Made by a program: the position numbers and the translations under genes | Origin: Thermogemmatispora aurantia | Lineage (GTDB): Bacteria; Chloroflexota; Ktedonobacteria; Ktedonobacterales; Ktedonobacteraceae | Direction: 5' to 3' | Length of the DNA stretch: 64,000 nucleotides | Assembly (NCBI RefSeq): GCF_008974285.1 | Contig: NZ_BKZV01000001.1 | Location: 915,319-979,318 of the forward strand | Part shown: piece by piece, positions 18,090-27,837 of the stretch | Position numbering within the stretch: the first letter of the stretch is position 1 | Layout of the letters: every line of letters begins with the position of its first letter | Notes under the pieces: generated by a model | The model's database searches: none | What the model saw: the letters and a program-made list of their open reading frames with translations, nothing else | Told to the model about the DNA's origin: nothing

Positions 18090-19901
18090 TTACCATTCAA
18101 ACTTTTCGCTGAGGAAGGCACGGCTATAGTGCAGCAGCACCGGGCTACCATGCGGGCAAACGGCTGGTGCTGCAGTCTGGGCCAGGCGATGCAAGAGATC
18201 TTGTTGTTCACCCTGGCTCAAGATGCGCCCCCGGCGCAGGGCCGAACGGCAGGCCAGCCCAATCAGCAGGTGATCTTTCCAGTCTTCGCTATCTTCAAGA
18301 GCGATCTCCACCAGCTCGCGCAGATGGGCCGCCAGTTGCTCGCTATCGCCGATCCCTTCGGGAACGGAACGCACAAGGAAGCTGTGCCCTCCGAAGTGCT
18401 CGCAGTCTAGACCCAGACTGGCCAGGATCGGCAGGCGCTGCTCCAGCAGCTCCGCCTGCCAGCCCTTCAACTCTAACACCACCGGTTCAAGCAGGAGGCG
18501 CGCCGCCAGGTTCTCTGCTCCTTCGCTGCCAGCGCCAGCGCTCTGGCCACGCAGATACTCATAGAGGATACGCTCATGAGCACGGTGCTGGTCGATGAGA
18601 TAGAGGCTCCCATCAGGGGCTTCGGCCAGAATGACCGCTTGCTGCAACTGGGCCAGAGGACGCAGGGCCGCCAGCACCTCGGCAGGTGTCGGAAGACTGC
18701 CTTCGCCGCGATAGTGCTCGCCTGCCTCCAGGACGCGCAGACCTCGCCGACGCGGGCCCGGCAAGCGCGGCTGATAGACGCTGGGCGGGCCTGGCCAGGT
18801 GCTTTCGGCGGGCAGCGCTGGGCTGCGTTCGAGTACCGCTCGAACGCTTCGGGTAAGCAGCGTTGCCAGCTCGCGCTCACGCCTCAGACGGACCTCTGTT
18901 TTGGCCGGGTGGACATTAGCATCGACCTCCTGGGCTGGCAACTGCAGATGAAGCACCAGCAGGGGATGGCGTCCTTTGGCCAGGAGCGGGCGATAACCGG
19001 CTTCCAGGGCCTCTTGCAGAGCGCGCACCTGTACGGGTCGCCCATTGATGAAGAGCATCACATGCTGCCGATTGGGCTGGGCCAGAACACGGTTGCCTAC
19101 GTAGCCAAAGATCCTGATCCCCTCCTCATCTGTCACTTCGATGGGGATGAGTAGCTCAGCGAGCGGCAGGCGGTAGAGTTCGGCCAGGGCGATAGCCAGG
19201 TCACCACTGCCACTGGTTTGTAGTAGGGATTGCTCTTCGATGCTCAGGTTAAAGCGCACGGAAGGATAGCCGGCAGCGTAGTGATTGAGGAGCTGCAGGA
19301 TCTGGCCGGCCTCGCTACGGGCGCTACGCATGAACTTGAGACGCGCCGGCACATTATAGAAGAGTTCGCGTACGGTGACGGTTGTGCCGTGCGGACGCGC
19401 TCGGTGGCCGCGCTGGACGAGTTCCCCACCGCGCACGGTAATCCAGGCCGCCGGCTCCTCCTGGCCACGTTCCTCGCTCTCGATGGGCCGACTGAGCAAA
19501 GTCAGCTCGGAGACCGCTGCGATACTGGCCAGCGCCTCCCCTCGGAAGCCCAGAGTTTGTAGATGCTCTAAGTCCTCGACACGCACGATCTTACTGGTAG
19601 AGTGACGCGCGCAGGCCCGCTCCAGGTCTTCTTCAGGAATTCCCTGGCCGTCGTCGCTGACACGAATGAGACGCAGGCCCCCGTCACGGATCTCAACGCG
19701 GATCTCACGGGCGCCGGCGTCAAGGGCATTCTCCACCAGCTCTTTGACCACTGAGGCGGGGCGCTCGATGACCTCGCCAGCAGCAATACGTTCCGCTACC
19801 TCCGCTGGCAACTGGCGAATGGGTAGGCGCGGCGGGAGCGATATAGGCACAGATGGAGCCTGGTGAGTCGGATCTGGCATGAATGGGTCCGGACGACTCA
19901 T
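18090..19901 (-). CDS. mutL: DNA mismatch repair protein MutL
   Basis: 603 residues. The N-terminal GHKL ATPase is intact: AAGEVIERPASVVKELVENA (general base E54, Mg-binding N58), DDGQGI and TLGFRGEALASI. Residues 30-350 form the ATPase and transducer parts. The C-terminal part has the endonuclease-type motif DQHRAHERILYE at 437-448, with Arg in place of the usual Ala, plus ACRSALRRG and CPHGSP, where the usual Arg is Ser. A 27-residue extension precedes the usual start. Its ATG overlaps the mutS stop by four bases (ATGA), so the two are translationally coupled. Confidence 0.95.
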   Translation of the reverse strand: MSRPDPFMPDPTHQAPSVPISLPPRLPIRQLPAEVAERIAAGEVIERPASVVKELVENALDAGAREIRVEIRDGGLRLIRVSDDGQGIPEEDLERACARHSTSKIVRVEDLEHLQTLGFRGEALASIAAVSELTLLSRPIESEERGQEEPAAWITVRGGELVQRGHRARPHGTTVTVRELFYNVPARLKFMRSARSEAGQILQLLNHYAAGYPSVRFNLSIEEQSLLQTSGSGDLAIALAELYRLPLAELLIPIEVTDEEGIRIFGYVGNRVLAQPNRQHVMLFINGRPVQVRALQEALEAGYRPLLAKGRHPLLVLHLQLPAQEVDANVHPAKTEVRLRRERELATLLTRSVRAVLERSPALPAESTWPGPPSVYQPRLPGPRRRGLRVLEAGEHYRGEGSLPTPAEVLAALRPLAQLQQAVILAEAPDGSLYLIDQHRAHERILYEYLRGQSAGAGSEGAENLAARLLLEPVVLELKGWQAELLEQRLPILASLGLDCEHFGGHSFLVRSVPEGIGDSEQLAAHLRELVEIALEDSEDWKDHLLIGLACRSALRRGRILSQGEQQDLLHRLAQTAAPAVCPHGSPVLLHYSRAFLSEKFEW

Positions 19902-22687
19902 AGCGCCTTTCTCTGTTTCTGTCGCTGACGTTGGATCAGAAAGAGTAGATTGAGAGCATCCAGTGGGGTGATAGCACAGATATCGATGTGATCAAGCAGG
20001 GCTTCATTCGTCCCCTGACGCTCAAGAAGAGCTGCCAAACGTCGTCCCTCTTCGCTCTGCCAGGCATAGGTAAGCACCAGTTCGCCACTCTCCTCAGCGA
20101 CTCTGACGCTCTGCTCTCCTTGACTACGCCCCGCCCCTGCCCGATGACCATTGGTGACAGAGACAGAGGCTGATGACTCAGCAGCCGGGGCAACGGGCAA
20201 CGCGCCGGTCACCAGAGCGACGCCGGCCACCTGGCCCGGGGCATGCTGACCAACCTCCAGCGCCTTCAGCACTTCCTGGGCGCGGCGGATAATGCTCGGC
20301 GGCATGCCCGCCAGACGCGCCACATGGACGCCATAGCTGCGTCCGATGCAGCCGGGAGTCACGCGATGTAGGAAAACGATCTCGCCATCCTCATCCTCGC
20401 TGATCGCCATCGTGTAGACGCGCAGATGAGGCAGCTCATTAGCCATTGCGGCCAGCTCGTGATAGTGGGTCGCGAAGAGCGTGCGCGCTCCAATCACCGA
20501 ATGTAGATGCTCAACCACCGCGCGGGCGATGGCCAGGCCATCATAGGTACTGGTACCGCGCCCGATCTCATCGAGCACAATCAGGCTGTGACGCGTCGCA
20601 TGGTGCAGAATGGCCGCCGTTTCTTCCATCTCCAGCATGAAGGTGCTCTTGCCGGAAGCGATATCGTCCTCAGCTCCTACGCGTGTGAAGATGCGATCGA
20701 CCAGGCCGATGCGAGCGCTCCTGGCGGGAACAAAGCTGCCAATCTGGGCCAGCAAGGTAATAAGGGCGACCTGCCGCAGATAGGTTGACTTGCCAGCCAT
20801 ATTCGGCCCGGTCAGTAACAGGATGCGCTCGCCCTCATCGCCATCCAGGTGGGTATCGTTGGGAATAAAGACATCGCCATCCAGGCTACGCTCAACCACG
20901 GGATGTCGTCCGCCAACAATGTCGAGCACGTGTCCCTGCTCCAGGATCGGCCTTACGTAGCCATAGTGAGCAGCCACCTCGGCCAGGCTTAGCAGGGCAT
21001 CGATGCGCGCCACTGCCGAGGCTGTGGTCATGATTTGACCGTAGGAAAGGCTCAACTGACGCAGCACGTCGGCATAGATGCTGCGCTCAAGTTCTTCAAT
21101 GCGCTCCTCAGCATTGAGAATGCGCGCCTCATGCTCTTTCAGCTCGGGGGTGATATAGCGCTCCGCGTTTGTCAGGGTCTGGCGACGCTCATAATCGGGA
21201 GGGACCAGATGGCGATTGGCCTTACTGACCTCGATATAGTAGCCAAAGACTTTGTTGTAGCCAACTTTGAGCGACTTGATGCCGGTGCGTTCGCGTTCGA
21301 GCGGCTCCAGACGGGCCATCCAGAGGCGCGAGTCGCGGATGGAAGCGATCAAGGCATCCAGCTCAGGATGAAAGCCAGCGCGGATCAGTCGTCCGTGCTC
21401 GGCGCCGTCATCCACCTGCCCTTCGGAGACCAGGGCCCGGGCAACGAGATCGCGCACCTGGGGACAATCATCCAGCTCTGCGGCAATCTCTTGCAGCAGT
21501 GGAGCCTGACAGCCCTGCAACAGCTCGCGCAGACGGGGAACGATCTCCAGATAATTGCGCAATCCCTGCACCTCGCGCAGGGTGGCCGTCCCCTGCCGTA
21601 CCCGTCCGGCGCAGCGCTCCAGATCGCCCAGGCTCTGTAGACAGGCGGCGATGCGACTGCGCAGGGCGGGGCTCTCGTATAGCTCTTCGACACTTTCCAG
21701 GCGCGCGTTCAGTAAGGTCAGATCGAGCAGCGGCTGCGTCACCATCCGACGCAGATAGCGCGCGCCCATCGGCGTCAGCGTTCGATCGAGTACCCCCAAT
21801 AGACTCCCCTGGGTAGTACCGCTGCGTGAGCCTTGCAGAATATCGAGATTACGCTGGGTGTGGGCATCCAGCACCATATAGCTGGTCGTCTGGTAGGAAT
21901 GGAGGCCCGTCAAGAGCGAAAGGAGGGCCGTATTCATCTTCTCCAGATAGGCGATAATGGCCCCAGCAGCGGCAATGGCCTGGGGAGCGCCGGCACAGCC
22001 ATAGGCATCGAGCGACTGCACACCGAAATGACGGCAAAGCCGCGCGCGAGCCGCATCGACATCGAAGAAATGGGGTGGGCAAGGAGTAATGGTCACAGTC
22101 TGCGAAGGAAAGCGGTAGGCATCCCGGCCTGCCCCTTCAACAAGCAGGCATTCGGAGGGGGCCAGACGCTGCAGCTCGGCCTCTAAGGCCGCCGGCAGCT
22201 CAGCGGGTGCAAACCAGGTCACGCTGAACTCGCCCGTGCTCACATCGACCGCCGCCAGCCCAGTCTGCTGACGCGAGGCAGCAATGGCCACCAGATAATT
22301 ATTCTGCCGCGCTGGCAAGAGATTTGGCTCGGAGAGAGTGCCTGCCGTCAGAATGCGCGTCACAGCGCGATCAACTACCCCATGACCCACCTCGCCGACC
22401 TGATCACAGATCGCCACCTTATAGCCCCGCTGAATCAACTTGCCCACATAGTTTTCGAGCGCATGCAGCGGGATGCCGGCCAGCGGTACCCGCTCCTCGC
22501 CATAGTTGCGCGCCGTCAGGACGATCTGCAGCTCGCGGGCAGTGATACGCGCATCCTCATCGAAGGTCTCGTAAAAATCGCCAACCTGATAGAGCAAAAT
22601 TGCGTCGGGATATTGGCTCTTGATCTGCAGATACTGGCGCCGTGCGGGGGTAACCTTCACCGCTTTCTTCTCCTCCTGCCAAGCCAT
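19898..22687 (-). CDS. mutS: DNA mismatch repair protein MutS
   Basis: 929 residues from ATG 22687. The mismatch-contact motif is QVGDFYETF near the N-terminus, then connector, lever and clamp regions. The ATPase has Walker A GPNMAGKST near residue 630, Walker B LIVLDEIGRGTSTYDG and the ATHYHEL segment. A low-complexity Ala/Ser linker lies near the C-terminus. The open frame continues to 22810, but a near-consensus promoter at 22712-22740 lies inside that extension, so ATG 22687 (MAWQEEKK) is the better start. mutL follows in the same transcript. Confidence 0.96.
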   Translation of the reverse strand: MAWQEEKKAVKVTPARRQYLQIKSQYPDAILLYQVGDFYETFDEDARITARELQIVLTARNYGEERVPLAGIPLHALENYVGKLIQRGYKVAICDQVGEVGHGVVDRAVTRILTAGTLSEPNLLPARQNNYLVAIAASRQQTGLAAVDVSTGEFSVTWFAPAELPAALEAELQRLAPSECLLVEGAGRDAYRFPSQTVTITPCPPHFFDVDAARARLCRHFGVQSLDAYGCAGAPQAIAAAGAIIAYLEKMNTALLSLLTGLHSYQTTSYMVLDAHTQRNLDILQGSRSGTTQGSLLGVLDRTLTPMGARYLRRMVTQPLLDLTLLNARLESVEELYESPALRSRIAACLQSLGDLERCAGRVRQGTATLREVQGLRNYLEIVPRLRELLQGCQAPLLQEIAAELDDCPQVRDLVARALVSEGQVDDGAEHGRLIRAGFHPELDALIASIRDSRLWMARLEPLERERTGIKSLKVGYNKVFGYYIEVSKANRHLVPPDYERRQTLTNAERYITPELKEHEARILNAEERIEELERSIYADVLRQLSLSYGQIMTTASAVARIDALLSLAEVAAHYGYVRPILEQGHVLDIVGGRHPVVERSLDGDVFIPNDTHLDGDEGERILLLTGPNMAGKSTYLRQVALITLLAQIGSFVPARSARIGLVDRIFTRVGAEDDIASGKSTFMLEMEETAAILHHATRHSLIVLDEIGRGTSTYDGLAIARAVVEHLHSVIGARTLFATHYHELAAMANELPHLRVYTMAISEDEDGEIVFLHRVTPGCIGRSYGVHVARLAGMPPSIIRRAQEVLKALEVGQHAPGQVAGVALVTGALPVAPAAESSASVSVTNGHRAGAGRSQGEQSVRVAEESGELVLTYAWQSEEGRRLAALLERQGTNEALLDHIDICAITPLDALNLLFLIQRQRQKQRKAL

Positions 22688-22711
22688 AGCAGATCTCGAC
22701 TGAACGCCTGT

Positions 22712-22740
22712 ACTATAGCGTATTCCAGTGCGATTGTCAA
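22712..22740 (-). promoter_or_regulatory. Strong sigma-70-type promoter for mutS-mutL
   Basis: On the minus strand, TTGACA (22735-22740), a 17-base spacer and TATAGT (22712-22717). Transcription should start near 22705, about 18 bases before the mutS ATG, which rules out the longer open frame. The best promoter match seen in the window. Confidence 0.75.
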
Positions 22741-22824
22741 AACCCGGTAGCCCGAATGCGGAGCGGTCGGCACCTGGGCAGACAAAAGGCAACGCGCTCG
22801 TGGCAAGCACCGGCAGTACAGCAG

Positions 22825-22869
22825 CAGGGGAGGCGCTCCTCTTGACAGTTGCTGGAGGCGCCTCCCCTG
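22825..22869 (-). terminator. Hairpin between the GNAT gene and mutS
   Basis: Perfect 12-base arms CAGGGGAGGCGC (22825-22836) and GCGCCTCCCCTG (22858-22869) around a 21-base loop. It lies downstream of the GNAT gene and just upstream of the mutS promoter. No U-rich tract follows on the minus strand, so a Rho-independent terminator is not certain. Confidence 0.35.
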
Positions 22870-22945
22870 TCCGTCCATGCCTGGCATGGCAGAAGCTTTT
22901 TCGCTGTTTGTGCCAGGCGCTGGTGCTTAGGCAACGCTATGCTGT

Positions 22946-23770
22946 TCAGGCCAGGACATAGGTCTTGAACAGACAATACTCTTGCCAGCCCAGACGCCGA
23001 TAGACATTCAGACCCATTGGTGTGGCCTGCAAGGTCGCGCGACGGTAACCCAGCTGCTCAGCCGTGCGCATGGCTGCCAGCGTCATAGCTGTACCAACTC
23101 CTCGACGACGCGCCTGGGGAAGGGTGGCCACGCCGTAGAGACCAGCCAGACCCCCACCGAAAGTCAGCAGGGCCGTCCCGACTGGCTCCCCATGCCAGAA
23201 ACCCAGGAGATAGCGCACCTGCTGGCCCGGCAGGAAGCCATAGCGCTGGTAGAGATCGAAGAAGACCGCTCTGATCGGTTCAGGGAAACCAAAGCCATCG
23301 CAGAGCACCTGCAGCCAGGTCTCCATCGCCCGCGCCTCGCCGACCTCCTCGACAACCAGATCTTCGGGCACCGGGGGCGCCGCTGCCGGTACCGGCTGCC
23401 CTAGATCGATCGCCATGCCCGGGACCTCCTCATCCAGCCGACAGCCCTGCGCCTGCAGACGCTGTTCGAGGTCCCCGGGACGCGACGAGGGAGCCAGTAG
23501 CCAGGTCAGAGGCACCTGTCGGCGTCGCGCCTCCGCACAGAGGGCCGCGATCTGCTCATCCGCCTCCTGCTCAGCAAGCTGGCAGCGTATCACTCCGTTG
23601 CCGAAGAAGACCGGTCGTCCGCTGAAAAAGAAGAGCAGGCCATCACGCTGGTGAAACTCACCGCCCAAGGCCCGCCCAAGGTGGGCATAGGCTTCAAATA
23701 GATTGGCTTCCATAGCTGCTAGCAGCTCGGGCGAGGGTCCTGTCCCCGACTGCTCCATTGCCTCTGTCAT
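22946..23770 (-). CDS. GNAT family N-acetyltransferase with N-terminal extension
   Basis: 274 residues. The C-terminal 120 residues contain the acetyl-CoA loop VATLPQARRRGVGTAMTLAAM and the NVYRRLGWQEY strand of the GNAT fold; the first 140 residues look like a second, degenerate GNAT half. ATG 23770 was chosen because AGGAGGAAAAGCG precedes it; an ATG at 23800 is less favoured. It lies 59 bases after the permease gene at 23830 on the same strand and may be its co-transcribed partner. The substrate is unknown. Confidence 0.8.
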   Translation of the reverse strand: MTEAMEQSGTGPSPELLAAMEANLFEAYAHLGRALGGEFHQRDGLLFFFSGRPVFFGNGVIRCQLAEQEADEQIAALCAEARRRQVPLTWLLAPSSRPGDLEQRLQAQGCRLDEEVPGMAIDLGQPVPAAAPPVPEDLVVEEVGEARAMETWLQVLCDGFGFPEPIRAVFFDLYQRYGFLPGQQVRYLLGFWHGEPVGTALLTFGGGLAGLYGVATLPQARRRGVGTAMTLAAMRTAEQLGYRRATLQATPMGLNVYRRLGWQEYCLFKTYVLA

Positions 23771-23829
23771 CGCTTTTCCTCCTGCTAGACTCTCTTTCAT
23801 CGCTAGCGCGCTCTCACTGGCTACTCTGG

Positions 23830-25299
23830 CTACTCGCCGGCATGCTCTCCCAGGATCTTCCCGAAGCGCTGCACCTGCTGCGGGTTGCGCAGCTGAAGAG
23901 CAATCAACAGCCCCAGACCAATGACTAACCAGGCAGCAGCAATGTAGGGTGCCAGGTTGAGCGGGAACTGCGGCACTGGCACAATTGAGCTGTAGATAGT
24001 AAAGGCGCAGATCACGATCGCAATCAAGGGCAGCAGGATGTCGAAGACCAGGGCCAGTGGCGTGCCCTCACCGCGGACCCGGGCCTGGATGGAGGCCACA
24101 ATCCCGGATAAGGCTACCAGAATGTAGGCCAGCAGAATGCCAAGCGAGGCTGTCGTCGCCATGAAGCCGAAGAAGAGGAACGGTCCCAGCTGTATCCCCA
24201 GGGCAGCCCCCAGCAGCAGCGTGAGAGCCAGCACCACCAGAATCGCAACCCAGGGCGTCTTGTAGCGAGGATGGGTCACGGCGAAGGCCGCCGGTAGACC
24301 GCCATCACGCCCGACGGCGAACATCATGCGCGAAGCCAGGATGACCCCCGCAAGCGTGGCGCTAAAGGCCCCAATGGCAACCATGAGGTCAATGAGAGTC
24401 GCCAGGAAAGCCCCAGCGTAGCGTGTGGCCAGCGTGTCCAGGGGCGCTTCGTCATTGGCCCACTGACCGATGTGGGCCACGCCGTAGCCGTTGGCCATCG
24501 CGAAGGAGACCAGAACATAGTAGATGATGGCCACAAGCACCGCTGTCAGAATGGCCCAGGGAATAGCCTGACGCGGACGCTGTGTCTCTTCTCCGAGCAC
24601 CGCCGCCGCCTCGAAGCCAATAAACGAGGTGAAGCTAAAGATGGCGGCGAAGAAGAGCGAGGACCAACCGCCGGCCAGTCCAGCCGGCGACAAGGGGGTG
24701 AAGCTAATGCCGCTCGCTCCACCACGGGCCAGGATAATCACAGCCAGGGCGAGGACCGAGAGCAGACCGATAAAGGAGAGCAGTAGCTGCGTTCGCGTCG
24801 AGAGCCGGACATCAAAGAAGGCCAGGACAAAGAGAAGCACCAGTAAGATACAGAAAATGACGAACCAGTGAAGCGTCAGCCCCAGATGTTCCAACAACTG
24901 ATCAAGAAAGATACTGGAAATAGCAAGTGTGAAGGAAGCCCCAGCAGCAAAAGCTCCGCCATACATCCAGCCGCCAATAAAGCCAGCCTGCGGCCCCAGC
25001 CCGTGCGCAATATAGGTATAGAGGCCACCAGCACTGGCAATGCGCCTGGTGAAGCGAATGATGACGTAGGCCAGACAGAGACTGGCGAGGCCAGCGACGA
25101 CATAGGCCAGAGGCACAGCAGCCCCCGCCGAAGCGGCGGCAAAGGAGCTGGAGAGCGCAATCCCCATCTCCAGCGAGAGCAGAGCCACCGACTGAGCAAC
25201 GGCGTCGAAGAGACCCAGGCTGTCCTTGCGCAAGGCATAGACCTGCGCCTCGCTCTGAGACAACAGCCCCGATGAGGTCTGCATCTGGCTTTCACTCAT
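23830..25299 (-). CDS. APC-superfamily amino-acid permease
   Basis: 489 residues with about twelve hydrophobic helices in the APC pattern: VALLSLEMGIALSSSFAA in helix 1, GGLYTYIAHGLGPQAGFIGG, and FTSFIGFEAAAVLGEETQRP with the conserved E of the amino-acid permease family. The likely role is uptake or exchange of an amino acid or amine through the cytoplasmic membrane; specificity cannot be set. GAAAGGAAT lies about nine bases before ATG 25299. A second permease gene is upstream, separated by 125 bases that can fold (see 25339-25420). Confidence 0.85.
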   Translation of the reverse strand: MSESQMQTSSGLLSQSEAQVYALRKDSLGLFDAVAQSVALLSLEMGIALSSSFAAASAGAAVPLAYVVAGLASLCLAYVIIRFTRRIASAGGLYTYIAHGLGPQAGFIGGWMYGGAFAAGASFTLAISSIFLDQLLEHLGLTLHWFVIFCILLVLLFVLAFFDVRLSTRTQLLLSFIGLLSVLALAVIILARGGASGISFTPLSPAGLAGGWSSLFFAAIFSFTSFIGFEAAAVLGEETQRPRQAIPWAILTAVLVAIIYYVLVSFAMANGYGVAHIGQWANDEAPLDTLATRYAGAFLATLIDLMVAIGAFSATLAGVILASRMMFAVGRDGGLPAAFAVTHPRYKTPWVAILVVLALTLLLGAALGIQLGPFLFFGFMATTASLGILLAYILVALSGIVASIQARVRGEGTPLALVFDILLPLIAIVICAFTIYSSIVPVPQFPLNLAPYIAAAWLVIGLGLLIALQLRNPQQVQRFGKILGEHAGE

Positions 25300-25338
25300 C
25301 TTGCACCATTCCTTTCTCTTCTCATCTCAACTCTCATA

Positions 25339-25420
25339 AGCACTTGCTCAGCGTCCCTGGCCCCTCACCTGTCAGGCCAGTCTGGCCCCGGCGAAGCCAG
25401 GTTCGCCGCCACTGAGTGCT
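25339..25420 (-). promoter_or_regulatory. Foldable leader between the two permease genes
   Basis: On the minus strand, AGCACTCAG near one end can pair with CTG and AGTGCT near the other (plus-strand 25412-25420 with 25339-25344 and 25349-25351). This encloses GGCGAA/TTCGCC and GGCCA/TGGCC hairpins, giving a closed multi-branch shape directly before the permease at 25299. It resembles the layout of a structured RNA leader, but no known riboswitch consensus was recognised; a terminator of the upstream gene is also possible. Confidence 0.3.
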
Positions 25421-25424
25421 CACC

Positions 25425-27134
25425 CTATGGCTCCCATCCCCCAGGACCGGGAACAGAGCCGGGCCTCGGCCACCCAGCTGGCTCGGTCTGACCTAGAGCG
25501 CCTTCCTGGAGAGGACGCCCCTCCCCTGACCAGCCAGCGAGAGCGCCGGGAGCAGCAGCAACGGAAGACACCTTTTGTACAGCTGGACTGGCCCCTATCG
25601 GCGATAGGGGCGCCTGGCTATCCGGCGGTAACAGCGCCGCCAGGTCCTCTGCCTCGGGAACTAGAAAGCTGTAGATAGCACCCACTGTCAGGCTGGCCAG
25701 CACAAAAAGCAAGACCCAGAAGCCCCAGTCTTCGTTGTTCAAGACCGCCGGTACTGGAGAACCAGCGAAGAAGGTGCAACCGATGGCCACACCGGTCAAG
25801 GCGATCCCGAGCACAGCAGATAGAAAAAAGAGCAGAGGAGGTACAACCCAGTGCTGGCGTAGCTGGCGACTGTAACGGCTACAGAGAAGAATACCGCACA
25901 GGAAGAGACTGATCATAGCTATGTCCCAGATGACCGAGGCCCCGTTAATGACGACCAGAAACACAGTGAGCGCTAGCTCTTGATTAGGCGCAACAGGAGC
26001 TACAAAGCAGATAACAAAGATAAAAGCGATGTTGATCAAGGTCTGTAAGAGCATGGCATTGAAAGGCACTCCATTGGAATTAAGGTGCGCCAGAGCACGA
26101 GGCAGGCGGCGATCCAGGCCAGCAACGAAGAGCAAGCGCCCGAACATAGCGTTGTAGGCTGCTGTCGCGCAAACAAAATAGACAAACACTATAATATAGT
26201 AGCAACTAGAAATAATATGCCCGAGATCGCTACCAAAAACATGGCTGAAGAGTATAGATATGAAAGCCGTCTCTTTTAACTCTGCGGGGGAAAGAACAGC
26301 CAGAACGCCAAAGGTGGCGAAGAGGTAGCCAGCGATGATGATCAGTGTGCCCCATAAGAGATAGCGTCCACTGCGCCGCTGGTCTACGACCTCTCCTCCC
26401 ATGTTCAGCGGCACTGCCATGCCCAATAAGGCAACCGTGACAACGGCAAGCACGGGCAGGCTAGAGATGCCGAGCTGCCAGGACTGGGCCGAGAAGTCTC
26501 CGCGCAGCGACTGACCGCTCAGGAGCCACCCCAGACCGGCCAGCCCCACAAGTCCGAACATGAGGGCATAGGCTGCGAAGACCACATTCAAGATCCGCTG
26601 AAGCTGTCTCTGGCCGAGAGCACAGAGCAACTGCGCCACCAGCAGGACCAGGATCGCCACCACTCCCTGCTCCCAGGGAAGACTCAACCAATCACTGTTC
26701 AGACCCTGGATACTGGCGACAGCAGCCTCAGCCTCCACAGTCAACCCAATAGCCCCAGGCCACCAGTTGCAGAAAAAGCCGAGGAAGGTGTCCCAGAAAT
26801 TGCCAAAGGCCCGGTTCGCCCATAGATAGACCGCCCCTTCACCGGGAAAGAGACGATAGAGTTGGGCACAGACCAGCGCTGAGGGGATGAGAAAGCAGAG
26901 AAAGCCCAGGGTCCAGTACAGCAAGCTGCCTCCCCCCGCCGCTCCTACCGTCTGGACATTGTTAATGAGCAGGACTGCAAACAAACAGAGGACGGTCAGA
27001 TCCCGCGGACGGAGGACACGCGGCAGGCGATCAAGCGGAAAGCGCTCGCTGGGCAGCGCAGGACGACTCTCGGGAGCCACTTCATTGCCAACAGATGGAC
27101 GCTGCTCGGGAGCTAGCGGGGATACAAAAGGCAT
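25425..27134 (-). CDS. APC-superfamily permease with Pro/Ala-rich C-terminal tail
   Basis: 569 residues. About twelve helices of the amino-acid permease type; TM1 includes LLINNVQTVGAAGGGSLLYWTLG and a later loop EGAVYLWANRAFGNFWDTFLG, with the Gly-rich unwound helix 1 expected. It differs clearly from the permease at 23830. The last 70 residues are Pro/Ala/Gly-rich and look disordered and cytosolic. GAGGGAG lies about ten bases before ATG 27134. An AT-rich run (27135-27182) before it may hold its promoter. The substrate is not known. Confidence 0.8.
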   Translation of the reverse strand: MPFVSPLAPEQRPSVGNEVAPESRPALPSERFPLDRLPRVLRPRDLTVLCLFAVLLINNVQTVGAAGGGSLLYWTLGFLCFLIPSALVCAQLYRLFPGEGAVYLWANRAFGNFWDTFLGFFCNWWPGAIGLTVEAEAAVASIQGLNSDWLSLPWEQGVVAILVLLVAQLLCALGQRQLQRILNVVFAAYALMFGLVGLAGLGWLLSGQSLRGDFSAQSWQLGISSLPVLAVVTVALLGMAVPLNMGGEVVDQRRSGRYLLWGTLIIIAGYLFATFGVLAVLSPAELKETAFISILFSHVFGSDLGHIISSCYYIIVFVYFVCATAAYNAMFGRLLFVAGLDRRLPRALAHLNSNGVPFNAMLLQTLINIAFIFVICFVAPVAPNQELALTVFLVVINGASVIWDIAMISLFLCGILLCSRYSRQLRQHWVVPPLLFFLSAVLGIALTGVAIGCTFFAGSPVPAVLNNEDWGFWVLLFVLASLTVGAIYSFLVPEAEDLAALLPPDSQAPLSPIGASPAVQKVSSVAAAPGALAGWSGEGRPLQEGALGQTEPAGWPRPGSVPGPGGWEP

Positions 27135-27182
27135 CGTGAGTTTCTCCCTCTCTAGCTATATATATAACTATATCTATTAAAT

Positions 27183-27731
27183 TCATTGATGAAGCTCTTC
27201 AAGAGCGATAGCTCCTCTCTGGATTAGAGAGAGAAGCAGAGGCATAATCTGTTCTGGTGAGCGACGGAGGAGGTGGGCAATCTCGGACACCGTTCGGCTC
27301 CCATCGATCAAGGCAAAAAGCAGCCGTTCCTCACGCGACCAGGACGAGAGAGGAGGCGACTGGAGCAGACGCCGAGGCACAAGATAGGACGGCCTCATCC
27401 CCTGTGAAGGCGAAGAGGGCGGAGCGCTGCGCTGGCCAGGACCCGCTGTCGGCGCTGTTGTCGTCGGCGTCAGGCCAGCAGCACCTGTCTGTTCTCCTGC
27501 CGTCAGATACCACTGTAATTCTCCTCGACTGGCAAGCCAGTCAACCGCTTGAGCACCGCTCATGAGGAGTCGCCCATCGACAAGGCTAATGATGATGCAC
27601 GAGAGAGGGCGACCTTTCTGCAGCTGCAAGCTGGCCTGCCAGGCTTCTCCTTGGCGGAGCACGATGAGTGTCCCGCTCTGCTGAGACAGGCTGAGGAGGT
27701 GCAGCAGGCTCGCGAAGTCTTTGGTGTACAT
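27183..27731 (-). CDS. DUF4388 domain protein with C-terminal winged-helix-like region
   Basis: 182 residues. Residues 1-75 (DFASLLHLLSLSQQSGTLIV and GRPLSCIIISL) fit the DUF4388/PATAN-like domain, which is often attached to signalling proteins. A Pro/Ser/Thr-rich linker (about 80-120) joins it to a helical C-terminal part (LFALIDGSRTVSEIAHLLRRSP) that reads like a winged helix. No catalytic residues were seen. It follows the HAMP-like gene by 106 bases on the same strand, suggesting a shared transcript and signalling function (inference). ATG 27731 has only a weak ribosome-binding site. Confidence 0.6.
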   Translation of the reverse strand: MYTKDFASLLHLLSLSQQSGTLIVLRQGEAWQASLQLQKGRPLSCIIISLVDGRLLMSGAQAVDWLASRGELQWYLTAGEQTGAAGLTPTTTAPTAGPGQRSAPPSSPSQGMRPSYLVPRRLLQSPPLSSWSREERLLFALIDGSRTVSEIAHLLRRSPEQIMPLLLSLIQRGAIALEELHQ

Positions 27732-27837
27732 GGCATCGCCGTCCCCATCGTCCTCCAGCAGATCGACCAGCTCACTTGCCCTCTGGGTGGGCCAGGTTAG
27801 GAAATCCTTTCGGACCTATGACCTACCCTTGACGAGC

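Noticed and set aside
22687-22810. Longer N-terminus of MutS
   Set aside because: The mutS promoter lies inside this extension and no MutS family sequence precedes MAWQEEKK.
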